Source: Rubritalea tangerina
GTDB taxonomy: Bacteria > Verrucomicrobiota > Verrucomicrobiia > Verrucomicrobiales > Akkermansiaceae
Reading direction: 5' to 3'
Length of the DNA: 64,000 nucleotides
Assembly: GCF_042683245.1 (NCBI RefSeq)
Contig: NZ_JBHUJB010000009.1
Location: 1 to 64,000, forward strand
The notes under the pieces were generated by a model. That model had not been told where the DNA came from. It saw nothing but the letters and a program-made list of their open reading frames with translations, and ran no database searches. This document shows positions 43,623 through 52,197 of the stretch, piece after piece. A program made the position numbers and the translations under genes. Each line of letters starts with the position of its first letter. The first letter of the stretch is position 1.

Positions 43623-43853
43623 GCCTCAGCCCCATAGAGCTCAGCGTTCATGTGAAATGCTGAGTTCAGCCCCCCATCTGCCGCATCGCCGTAAAGCCTT
43701 GCGGCAATTTTTTGTCTCCCCCCCCCTCTATGGCGAGGAGGAAGAGCTCAGCGCTCTTGAATACACCGTCCACAGCAGCTTGTGGACTACCAACCCCAGT
43801 CAAGAACTGACGCGTAAGCCACATCGCCCCTCTATGGTCACCACGCAAGGCAC
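43623..43853. other. Hairpin-rich intergenic stretch
   Basis: Besides the terminators listed separately, it holds three further inverted repeats: CTCAGC...GCTGAG (about 43641-43664), AAGAGC-TCAGC-GCTCTT (43742-43758) and the perfect GTCCACA-GCAGCT-TGTGGAC (43768-43787). No frame over 100 codons with features is present. Purpose unknown. Confidence 0.5.
43679..43713 (+). terminator. Intrinsic terminator of the DUF1501 operon
   Basis: TGCCGCA-loop-TGCGGCA followed by ATTTTTTG, 57 bp after the DUF1501 stop. The 7-bp GC-rich stem has a 13-nt or longer loop. Confidence 0.75.
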
Positions 43854-43890
43854 AAAAAAACACCACCCTTTCTAAGGTGGTGTTTTCTTT
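43854..43890. terminator. Bidirectional intrinsic terminator
   Basis: A seven-base A-tract, CACCACC-loop-GGTGGTG, then TTTTCTTT. Suited to end the minus-strand cytochrome/LRR gene (stop at 43915) and any plus-strand read-through. Confidence 0.85.
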
Positions 43891-43914
43891 AATAAATGGT
43901 TTATCGAATGCGGA

Positions 43915-45507
43915 CTAGTGCATCGTTGTATCTAGGCCGAGAATAACTTGCACCAACTTGGCTTGTTCTTCATCGTGGTGCTTTTGCAGCTCTTGCTGAA
44001 GGCTTTGTGCACCTTCTGAGCTGACTTCTGTATCCCAAACATAGACTCGCTGCAGATGTTTCATCCCAGCTAAAGCCTTGATGCCCTCGTCAGTCACCCC
44101 AGTTCCATAAAGATTGATGACTTCTAAATGCGGCAAGCTAGCCAATGCTTGTACCATGACGTCAGTGACCTGCGTCCCATTGAGTTTCAACTTCTCTAAG
44201 TGGACAAAGTTCTTCAACTGACTTGCTGCAGCATCCGTCACCTGAGTGGAGGATAGGTCGAGATCAACCACATCTTCCGCAACTGCACTGAGCACCTCGA
44301 GCTCCTTGTCTCCAAACTTTGCGCGATAACTCACAGCCGTGAAACTCAAGTGCGTGTTCTCTTGCGAAATAAAACTCAATGACCCTGGGTACTCGGCATT
44401 CACTTCCGCCATTTTTGGAGTCAAAGTTTTGAGTTTCATCTCACCATGCTTCTTCTTTGCTGCGAGTTCTTCCTTCTGGGCTTTTTCCATCTTTGCGCGC
44501 TGCTCAGGCGTGAGCAATGTCGCTAATGCTTTCTCAATGGCCGGCGTCACTTCCATTTCACTACGCTTAGCATGCTCCGGGGCACCACTCGCAACCCACC
44601 ACTCAAGTACCTCAATCTCCTCAGTTGTCATCTGAGTCTTTCCTTCAGGTGGCATGTGCAAGTCATCCTCCATCGGTAAGTGAAGGTAGGTGACCAATGA
44701 GCTTTCTTTCACATTCCCAGGCACCAAACATGCAGTCTCTTCACCCCCTTCTAACATGAAAGCCAAGGAATCGAGTCGTAGTGCCCCCTTCTGCTTATCC
44801 GCTCCATGGCAACTAATACACTTAGCTTCCATGATCGGATGGATAAATTGAGTATAAACCACAGGGTCAGTAGCAACCGGTGTGTTTTGCTTCTTACTGC
44901 GCTCAGCTAGTACCTTGCTTGGTAAGGAATTCATCGGATCTCCATGACTGATTTCACCACCGTGGTGGCCAGCACTCATCATCACAAGCCCAGTCGCGCC
45001 CAATGAGCCGAAATACAATGGCTTCACCATCTTCACCCCACCCTTCAAGTCTGCCGTGTATTTCAGGGCAAATGCCACAAGAAGTAACAAACTAAACAAA
45101 ATCCCGTCACGCTTGTGGTCCTCAATCAACTGACCTTCATAACTACCAGTTAAATAGAGAAAATAGCCAAATACCGCTGCAAACACCCCAGTAGATGCCG
45201 CAAAAAATAATCCAATCGTCGTATTAGGCTGATACTTCCCTCGCGTCACCAATGACGCCGCCTCCATCAAAAAAACCAACATCAATGCCCCAATCGGCAA
45301 ATGCAAAAATAAGGGGTGAAATTTCCCCATGAAATTGATCCACAGCCCTATCGTATCTGCCGTGTTCTTGTTCGCCATGCCGACTTCGCCAAATAATGGC
45401 ATGCATGCAACAATCAGAAAACTCACCCCCGTGAATAGGAGTGCCGGTTTGTAGAGCTTTTGAGCTAAGGATGTGTCTGTGTGGGTATCCATCATAGTAG
45501 TCTTCAT
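43915..45507 (-). CDS. DUF2231-type membrane / cytochrome c / leucine-rich repeat protein
   Basis: A 530-aa composite: N-terminal membrane region with about five helices (20-185; FHPLFLHLPIGALMLVFLMEAASL is DUF2231-like), a periplasmic haem domain (215-330) with CISCH at residues 230-234 and possible axial-Met candidates in the LPMEDDLHMPP segment, then a leucine-rich repeat tail (about 420-500; VVDLDLSSTQVTDAAASQLKNFVHLEKLKLNGTQVTD..., repeat length about 24). The LRR may bind a partner protein. Standalone gene, terminator downstream. The haem/LRR combination is common in Planctomycetes-like bacteria, function undefined. Confidence 0.85.
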   Translation of the reverse strand: MKTTMMDTHTDTSLAQKLYKPALLFTGVSFLIVACMPLFGEVGMANKNTADTIGLWINFMGKFHPLFLHLPIGALMLVFLMEAASLVTRGKYQPNTTIGLFFAASTGVFAAVFGYFLYLTGSYEGQLIEDHKRDGILFSLLLLVAFALKYTADLKGGVKMVKPLYFGSLGATGLVMMSAGHHGGEISHGDPMNSLPSKVLAERSKKQNTPVATDPVVYTQFIHPIMEAKCISCHGADKQKGALRLDSLAFMLEGGEETACLVPGNVKESSLVTYLHLPMEDDLHMPPEGKTQMTTEEIEVLEWWVASGAPEHAKRSEMEVTPAIEKALATLLTPEQRAKMEKAQKEELAAKKKHGEMKLKTLTPKMAEVNAEYPGSLSFISQENTHLSFTAVSYRAKFGDKELEVLSAVAEDVVDLDLSSTQVTDAAASQLKNFVHLEKLKLNGTQVTDVMVQALASLPHLEVINLYGTGVTDEGIKALAGMKHLQRVYVWDTEVSSEGAQSLQQELQKHHDEEQAKLVQVILGLDTTMH

Positions 45508-45640
45508 TTATACTGGCGCTAAGCCTCCTTCTATCACGCTTTGCGCCAAGCTATAGGACAAATCACCGACATGCACACCCGCTTGCCAGTAATTCCGTAG
45601 CATCTTTCTAGCCTAGACGCTAAATGCAAAATAGCTTGCC

Positions 45641-45682
45641 GTAAAAAGAAAAAGCCCGTGACCGCAGTAGCGGCCCGGGCTG
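45641..45682 (-). terminator. Intrinsic terminator of the SNF2 gene
   Basis: The minus strand has AGCCCG...CCGC-TACT-GCGG...CGGGCT (stem with a small internal asymmetry) followed by TTTTTCTTTTT, about 25 bp after the stop at 45708. Confidence 0.88.
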
Positions 45683-45707
45683 AATGTTTGTTAAGAACAA
45701 CGAAAGT

Positions 45708-48700
45708 TTATGCCTCGTCCTCATCACCCATCATATCACCACCGTGATTGAGGATGAACTGAAGATCTTCCACTCCTAGGCTGCTGGCGAAGCCTTCATC
45801 ACCAAGGACGTTGGTAACAAGAGCTGTCTTCTGATGCTGAAGCACGCGGATCTTCTCTTCCACCGTGTCACGAGTCAACAAGCGGTATGCGATCACCTTA
45901 TTCTTCTGACCAATACGGTGTGTACGGTCAATCGCTTGGTTCTCTACCGCTGGGTTCCACCATGGATCGTAAAGAATGACGTAGGATGCTGAGGTCAAGT
46001 TAAGACCCGCTCCACCCGCTTTGAGTGAAAGCATGAATACCGATGGGTCCTTAGTTGTCTGGAAGCTCTCAATCACACCCTTACGGTCCTTAGTCTGGCC
46101 AGTGAGGTAGTGGTACGGTCGGCTTTCAGTCTCAAGGCGTGCCTTGATGATATCCAGCATCGATACAAATTGAGAGAACACGAGCACCTTGTGACCTTCA
46201 TCACGCAGCTGGTCGAGCAAGTAGAACAAGGCCGTCATCTTTGCAGATTCTTCCTTCAGATACTTCGGATCAATCAATCCTGGGTGACAACAAATCTGAC
46301 GCAAACGCATCAATCCTTGCAGAATCGCAAAAGAATTCTTCTTCACAGCCTCATCTGAATCTAAGCCAAGCAATGCCTTCTGAATGCGCTTAAGCTCAGC
46401 TTTATACATATCAGCCTGCAAGCCTTCCATCACAGCAAAGACTTCCTCCTCAGTACGCGGCGGAAGATCCTTCGCTACCTGCAACTTCGTACGGCGTAGC
46501 AGGAATGGACGCAATCTTGCAGCCAAACGAGTCTGCGAAGACGGATCCTTACGCTTGTCAAATCGCTTCTTGAAGTACGCTCTCGAACCAAGCACACCCG
46601 GCATCGCAAAGGCCATCAAGGACCACATGTCCATCAGACGGTTCTCAATCGGTGTACCCGTCAATACCAAGCGGTTCGCTGAGTTCAGCTCACGCGCCGA
46701 CTTCGCAGCTTTAGAATCTGGGTTCTTAATCTGCTGACCTTCATCAAGAATCACTGTGAGCCACTTAATCGTATTCAAGTCCTCACCACAGACACGTAAC
46801 TGAGCATAGTTGAGAACCACAAGGTCGAGCTTGTTCTGAGCCTCATCCACATCCAAGTCATCACGGGTGCGCAATACCTTTACCTTCAATTCAGGTGCAA
46901 ATTTCTCAGCTTCCGTCGCCCAGACATCCAAGACCGACTTCGGACAGACAACCAAGGCCGGACGCTTCTCTCCATTGGCAATCGATTGCTGGCGCAACCA
47001 AAGCACATAGGTAATCGACTGAATCGTCTTACCAAGACCCATGTCATCCGCCAAAATGCCGCCGAAACGGTTGATCGCAAGATAAGTGAGGAATCGGAAT
47101 CCATCGACCTGGTACGGACGCAATGTCGCATTGAGACCATCTGGCACCTCGGTCTCCACATTGACCTGAATGTCTTGCGCTGAATCCTTGATGCGCTTCC
47201 ACGCCTTAGGATCAAATACCTCTGCAGCCTTCGGATCAGCAAGCTGAAGCGCATGCATGCGGTGGGTCTCGCCGGATAGATCGAATGGGTCCAATCCCAA
47301 ACGTGTCACAGCTTCACGCTGGTCATCGTCTAGCTTGATTTCAAGACGCATCCAACCACCGTCTTCCATACGGACATAGCCACCACGTGCTGCAACCAAC
47401 TGGCGAATCTGCGCCTTCGAGAGGTTGACCCCCTCCACATCGATCACAATCTTGAGGTCGAACCAGTCAATATCTTGATTCACAACCTCGAAGCGAATCG
47501 CTGCTGTCACTGGGTCCGCAAGCAAGGTCTTAAGCTTGAAGTCCATTTCCACATCCATGGCCTTCGGTAAATTCTGTGCCCACTCAGCAAACTTCTCAGG
47601 GAATTGCTTCGTGACTCGTGTCTTAAACTCCTCGAGCTTCTCGTCGTAGGTGAGCCCCATCTCCTGAAGAAGGCCTGGAACCGGATAGAGGTCTTCACGA
47701 GCAAATCGTAAGAGTTGCTTCCCTTTAACTGGCTTTTGCTCCACGAGCTCCCAACCTTCCTTAACAAGCTTCTCAGTGCGGCGCTCTTTCTTTTCGTGCG
47801 CCAACACATTGATCACCAAGTGCTCGGTCTCAGCAGCTGTAAGCCCCTGCTCGATACGCATCTCAAATCGTGGGTAGAGATCCAAATCAAGCACACGCTT
47901 CTTCAACGATTCAGGTAACTTCGCTCCCACTTTGCGTAAGAACTCAACCCCTTCAAGCGAATCAATCACTTGCTTGGGAATCATGTAGCGAGGCATTACC
48001 TCTGTGTCCTCTAACCAACGCGGAGGGCCAGGGAATACAGTCTCATCTGACTGGTATAATTCTTCGCGCCCTGGCAACAAACGAACTGAGTGAGATACAT
48101 TCACCCCTTCCTTTGTCACTAGCTGGAGGGCAAAATTGTCTGGGTAGTATGGATCATCCTCACACACCCAACTCAGCTTATCCTTCACCACCTTGTAGTA
48201 CTTCTCGTCCAAGTTGACGATATACCCTTTCAAGGCTGGTTGACGGAATAAACGGTTCATGAAACGACAGGCTGGTTCAGTATCCAGATCCATCGTCGCA
48301 GCTCCCTCTTCCTTGTAGAAAGCATGGTAATGCTCCCAAATCACCTGACTCTGCGCATCCATACGCAATGCTGCTGAGGAAAATAATCCAGCCACACGTT
48401 CGATGTCGTTTTTCTCACGTAATGCAAACCACTCCCCTTCGTTCTCACGAATCTCCACGCGCGCTTCGTTCATTGTACTCACAATGCGAAACTCGCTCTT
48501 GATTGGCTTCTCCTGAGGTGGTCGCTCGTTGACGTCCTCAATCCGGTCGTACCACTCTGCAATCTCACGCTCCTTCTCCCAGTCCTTCATCTTCTTCTGT
48601 ACCGCCTCAAGGTCGGTGACAGCATTCATGAAATCTGGGAATGGCAGCTTCTTCTTGTAAAAGGCGTACGCTAAGTAGTTCCAAAACTCTAAAATGTCAC

Positions 48701-49205
48701 CAGGTGGCATCGGCCAGAGTTCCAGTGGGTCGTAGCTAACAATCTCCCAACGCGGATTCAAACGCACCATGTCGTGATCGTGGATCTCCCCCTCAATCAC
48801 GTAACGACGATAGCGCTTTTCAACTTTGCTCACAAAGTCCGCTTCTTTGTCGTCAAGCTCACGGTCTAACTTCTCCTCGATCAAATCAATGACCGGTGTG
48901 TCGTCAAACTCGTTAGGACTCTCGGGTAGGTCCTCACCACGATGCATGCGTTCCATCATTGTGGCGTATAGACACGCACCTGCAATGGTGTCGTCTTCAG
49001 CAGTACAACTGCCAAACCAACGGTTACCCTGGAGACGTAAGCTCGTCCTGTATGTGCCAGATTTGTCCTCTACGCGACCTTGGATAAATAAATGGTTACC
49101 AAATATTTGCGTGACGGCACCCTCTTGCTGAAGGTCATCTCCGCGGTTTCTAGCTTCTTCGGGGAAACTATTGAGAAAGTTCAGTGTTGCTCTATCCGGA
49201 TTCAT
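45708..49205 (-). CDS. SNF2-family DEAD-like helicase (HepA/RapA-related)
   Basis: A 1165-aa Swi2/Snf2 ATPase. The C-terminal half holds the helicase motifs: ILADDMGLGKTIQSITYVLWL (motif I, about residue 720), ILDEGQQIKN (DEGQ box, about 820), LTGTPIENRL (motif III), KVLVFSQFVSMLDII and YDPWWNPAVENQAIDRTHRIGQ (motifs IV-VI). The N-terminal half is rich in charged residues, with a SWIM-like start that lacks the full zinc ligands (one Cys pair, RWFGSCTAEDDTIAGACLYATMM). Such proteins remodel nucleoprotein or RNA polymerase complexes. Single gene with its own terminator; its promoter region holds a TGTGCACA pair (49367-49383). Confidence 0.92.
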   Translation of the reverse strand: MNPDRATLNFLNSFPEEARNRGDDLQQEGAVTQIFGNHLFIQGRVEDKSGTYRTSLRLQGNRWFGSCTAEDDTIAGACLYATMMERMHRGEDLPESPNEFDDTPVIDLIEEKLDRELDDKEADFVSKVEKRYRRYVIEGEIHDHDMVRLNPRWEIVSYDPLELWPMPPGDILEFWNYLAYAFYKKKLPFPDFMNAVTDLEAVQKKMKDWEKEREIAEWYDRIEDVNERPPQEKPIKSEFRIVSTMNEARVEIRENEGEWFALREKNDIERVAGLFSSAALRMDAQSQVIWEHYHAFYKEEGAATMDLDTEPACRFMNRLFRQPALKGYIVNLDEKYYKVVKDKLSWVCEDDPYYPDNFALQLVTKEGVNVSHSVRLLPGREELYQSDETVFPGPPRWLEDTEVMPRYMIPKQVIDSLEGVEFLRKVGAKLPESLKKRVLDLDLYPRFEMRIEQGLTAAETEHLVINVLAHEKKERRTEKLVKEGWELVEQKPVKGKQLLRFAREDLYPVPGLLQEMGLTYDEKLEEFKTRVTKQFPEKFAEWAQNLPKAMDVEMDFKLKTLLADPVTAAIRFEVVNQDIDWFDLKIVIDVEGVNLSKAQIRQLVAARGGYVRMEDGGWMRLEIKLDDDQREAVTRLGLDPFDLSGETHRMHALQLADPKAAEVFDPKAWKRIKDSAQDIQVNVETEVPDGLNATLRPYQVDGFRFLTYLAINRFGGILADDMGLGKTIQSITYVLWLRQQSIANGEKRPALVVCPKSVLDVWATEAEKFAPELKVKVLRTRDDLDVDEAQNKLDLVVLNYAQLRVCGEDLNTIKWLTVILDEGQQIKNPDSKAAKSARELNSANRLVLTGTPIENRLMDMWSLMAFAMPGVLGSRAYFKKRFDKRKDPSSQTRLAARLRPFLLRRTKLQVAKDLPPRTEEEVFAVMEGLQADMYKAELKRIQKALLGLDSDEAVKKNSFAILQGLMRLRQICCHPGLIDPKYLKEESAKMTALFYLLDQLRDEGHKVLVFSQFVSMLDIIKARLETESRPYHYLTGQTKDRKGVIESFQTTKDPSVFMLSLKAGGAGLNLTSASYVILYDPWWNPAVENQAIDRTHRIGQKNKVIAYRLLTRDTVEEKIRVLQHQKTALVTNVLGDEGFASSLGVEDLQFILNHGGDMMGDEDEA

Positions 49206-49366
49206 TTGGATCTGAGATGTTTTGGATCTGTTGAGTGGTCTGTCCCATTATGTTGGGCGCAAAAAAGACCGAGACCTCGCAGTGCAGCCCGCAAGTTCTT
49301 CGATCAGTGGAACGCGACTTTATAAGCGAAAACTTACTTCGTGCAAGAAAAAGCTCGTTCTAAATA

Positions 49367-49383
49367 TGTGCACAATGTGCACA
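49367..49383. promoter_or_regulatory. Paired TGTGCACA palindromes
   Basis: TGTGCACA-A-TGTGCACA: two copies of an 8-bp perfect palindrome separated by one base, about 160 bp upstream of the SNF2 start and just beyond the stop of the FAH-family gene. A plausible regulator site for the SNF2 gene. Confidence 0.45.
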
Positions 49384-49442
49384 GTCCTAGCAGCTGGTTC
49401 AATCCCCCCGCCTAATCATCTGATCAAGAGCCATTAATTTAA

Positions 49443-50306
49443 TTAAGATCTGTTAGTAAAGGGGACAACTCGTTGCACATTTTCTCCCACCCCCTCGATC
49501 CCAAATGCCACACAATCCCCCGCTTCTAGGAACTTGGGCGGTTTGTAGCCCATGCCCACCCCTGCCGGAGTTCCTGTCGCTATGATGTCCCCAGGTAACA
49601 AGGTCATGAACTGCGAAATGTAACTCACCAAATAATTGACCGGAAAAAGCATATCCCCAGTCCAGCCATTCTGCCTCAATTCTCCATTCACCTTACTCCA
49701 CAGACGCAATGCCTGAGGGTCACTCACCTCATCCGCTGTAACCAAACATGGTCCCATAGGAGCAAAGGTATCAGCACTCTTCCCTTTCACCCATTGACCA
49801 CTTCTCTCTTTTTGAAACGCCCTCTCGCTATAATCACAAAGCACGGAATAACCAGCAACATAGTCATCCGCATCCTCCTCAGCTACATTGCTCGCTGTCC
49901 TTCCCATCACCACCGCCAGCTCAACCTCGTAATCTAATTTCTCACTCCCCTTGGGAATCACCACATCGTCAGAGCCACTCACATAGGCACTCGTTGCCTT
50001 CATGAAAAGCACCGGTTCCTCAGGCACCACACTGTCGAATTCACGTGCATGCTCAGCATAGTTCTTGCCCACACATACAATCTTGGACGGCCGCGCCACC
50101 GGTGGTCCCATCCTCGTCCCATCAGGAATCAACATCCCCCCCAGACATCCGTCATCCACCCACTTGCCCAATGAAGCTAGGCCACCACATGCAAAAAATC
50201 CTTCGTCGTAATCTCGGAATTCCGTGCTCGCATCAATAGCTCGACCATCATCTAACAACACACCGGGCTCCTCGTAGCCCGCCTCGCCAAATCGAATCAA
50301 TCGCAT
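49443..50306 (-). CDS. Fumarylacetoacetate hydrolase (FAH) family protein
   Basis: A 287-aa protein of the FAH/hydratase superfamily. Motifs: CVGKNYAEHAREF, VPEEPVLFMKATSAYVSGSDDVVIPKGSEKLDYEVELAVVMG (metal-binding E...E...D region), GYSVLCDYSERAFQKERSGQWVKGKSADTFAPMGPCLVT, and FPVNYLVSYISQFMTLLPGDIIATGTPAGVGMG. Members cleave C-C bonds of, or decarboxylate, beta-dicarbonyl acids such as oxaloacetate or acylpyruvates; the specific substrate is not evident. It lies about 70 bp from fhs on the same strand. Confidence 0.9.
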   Translation of the reverse strand: MRLIRFGEAGYEEPGVLLDDGRAIDASTEFRDYDEGFFACGGLASLGKWVDDGCLGGMLIPDGTRMGPPVARPSKIVCVGKNYAEHAREFDSVVPEEPVLFMKATSAYVSGSDDVVIPKGSEKLDYEVELAVVMGRTASNVAEEDADDYVAGYSVLCDYSERAFQKERSGQWVKGKSADTFAPMGPCLVTADEVSDPQALRLWSKVNGELRQNGWTGDMLFPVNYLVSYISQFMTLLPGDIIATGTPAGVGMGYKPPKFLEAGDCVAFGIEGVGENVQRVVPFTNRS

Positions 50307-50377
50307 AACCTAATTTGTATCATCTTATCACCAAGAATTCCAATCACTTCCCCTGTGACACACTTAAAAACAATGCA

Positions 50378-52048
50378 CTAGAACAACCCAACGATTTTCC
50401 CATTTTCATCTAGATCAATGCGCGTCGCGGCAGGTACTTTCGGTAAACCAGGCATTGTCATGACATCACCACACACAAAAATAATGAACTCCGCACCCGC
50501 TGCGAGGCGCACCTCACGTACTTTGACTAGATGCCCTTTAGGGGCTCCTAACTTCTTAGGATCCGTAGAGAAACTGTAAGGAGTCTTTGCCACACAAATA
50601 GGATAGTGCCCATATTCCTTCTGTAATTGTGCAATTTTTTTCCCGACTTTGGTATCGTAGGTCACTTTCTCAGCCCCATAGACCTTGAATGCGACCGCCT
50701 CGATTTTCTCTACCAAACTCGCCTCATCATCGTAGCAAAAATGCATATCTGAAGGCTTACTCTCGACGGTCGACACCACGGCCTTAGCTAGCTCCTCCGC
50801 CCCAGCTCCCCCATCAGCCCAATGGCTCGACTCAATCACTTGAACATCCAAATGCGCTAACTTGCGTTTCAACAAAGCAGTCTCCGCCTCAGTATCAAAA
50901 GCAAAGGCATTGATAGCCACCAAAGTGCTGATTCCAAAACATTCACGCACATTGCGTACATGTTGCTCCAAATTCGCTAATCCTCGCTCCAGCGCTTCCA
51001 AATTCTCATTCTCAAGCTCCCCCACAGGCACGCCACCGTGAAATTTGAGAGCCTTAAGCGTCGCCACCACCACCGCAGCATCAGGGCGAATGCCTGACTT
51101 CCGGCACTTGATATCAACAAATTTCTCAGCTCCTAAGTCCACACCAAAACCAGCCTCAGTCACGACATAATCTGCCAACTTTAAAGCAGCCTTAGTAGCT
51201 ACCACCGTATTGCATCCATGCGCAATGTTGGCAAAAGGCCCCCCGTGAATAAATGCAATATTCCCCTCAAGAGTCTGCACCACATTTGGCCGGAATGCAT
51301 CTTTAAGCAGAACCGTCATCGCCCCGTGCGCTTCAAGATCACTCGCAGTAATAGTCCGGTTATCCCGCGTGTGCGCCACCACAATCTTGCCAAGCCTTTC
51401 TTTGAGCTCGCTCAAACTCGTGGCTAAACAAAAAATAGCCATGACTTCACTCGCCACCACAATGTCATACCCATCCGAACGTGGGTAGCCATTCCCCACC
51501 CCTCCCAAACCAACAGTGACTTGCCGTAATGCACGGTCATTCATATCCACCACCCTGCCCCAGCTCACCTTGCGCACATCAATCCCCAGCGCATTCCCCT
51601 GGTGAATGTGATTGTCAATCATCGCAGACAACAGATTGTGCGCTAAGCCAATCGCATGGAAATCCCCCGTAAAATGAAGGTTAATATCCTCCATCGGAAC
51701 CACCTGCGCATACCCACCTCCAGCTGCTCCCCCTTTCATACCAAAGCACGGACCCAATGACGGTTCGCGTAAACACACCATCGCCTTCTTGCCAATCCGA
51801 TTCAGACCGTCCGTCAAGCCCACACTCGTTGTCGTCTTTCCCTCACCCGCTGGAGTCGGTGATATCGCTGTCACCAATATCAACTTCCCATCAGCTGCCC
51901 CCTCCACACTGTCCAAATAATCCAAATCCACTTTTGCCTTGTAGTGCCCGTATGGCTCCAATGCATCCTTGGGTATCCCTAACTTCTCCTCAGCTAAAGG
52001 GATCACCTTCTGCATCTTCGCCTGCTGCGCGATCTGGATATCTGTCAT
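50378..52048 (-). CDS. fhs: Formate-tetrahydrofolate ligase
   Basis: Fhs forms 10-formyl-THF from formate, THF and ATP, reversibly. The 556-aa enzyme has the P-loop-like ATP site TPAGEGKTTTSVGLTDGLNRIGK, FGMKGGAAGGGYAQVVPMEDINLHFTGDFHAI, NIAFIHGGPFANIAHGCNTV and the C-terminal FIIFVCGDVMTMPGLPKVPAA motif. I start at MTDIQIAQQAKMQKV; a 12-residue upstream extension is unlikely. It is divergent from the YdeP-like formate-dehydrogenase homologue with an inverted repeat between them. Confidence 0.95.
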   Translation of the reverse strand: MTDIQIAQQAKMQKVIPLAEEKLGIPKDALEPYGHYKAKVDLDYLDSVEGAADGKLILVTAISPTPAGEGKTTTSVGLTDGLNRIGKKAMVCLREPSLGPCFGMKGGAAGGGYAQVVPMEDINLHFTGDFHAIGLAHNLLSAMIDNHIHQGNALGIDVRKVSWGRVVDMNDRALRQVTVGLGGVGNGYPRSDGYDIVVASEVMAIFCLATSLSELKERLGKIVVAHTRDNRTITASDLEAHGAMTVLLKDAFRPNVVQTLEGNIAFIHGGPFANIAHGCNTVVATKAALKLADYVVTEAGFGVDLGAEKFVDIKCRKSGIRPDAAVVVATLKALKFHGGVPVGELENENLEALERGLANLEQHVRNVRECFGISTLVAINAFAFDTEAETALLKRKLAHLDVQVIESSHWADGGAGAEELAKAVVSTVESKPSDMHFCYDDEASLVEKIEAVAFKVYGAEKVTYDTKVGKKIAQLQKEYGHYPICVAKTPYSFSTDPKKLGAPKGHLVKVREVRLAAGAEFIIFVCGDVMTMPGLPKVPAATRIDLDENGKIVGLF

Positions 52049-52092
52049 TTTAGAATTCTTGTACAGCCACTGATAATTGTCCACTCAGATGA

Positions 52093-52108
52093 TTCGATAC
52101 AAATCGAA
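52093..52108. promoter_or_regulatory. Inverted repeat between fhs and the molybdoenzyme gene
   Basis: TTCGAT-ACAA-ATCGAA, perfect 6-bp arms, 45 bp upstream of the fhs start and 90 bp upstream of the divergent YdeP-like gene. Its position would allow one regulator to act on both genes. Confidence 0.5.
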
Positions 52109-52197
52109 GACGAATTTATACAATTAAACCAAAAGTTCTCGCACTCTCTTTCCATCTATGAGCTGTTTATCATTCAAAGTTCACTTATACTCACATT

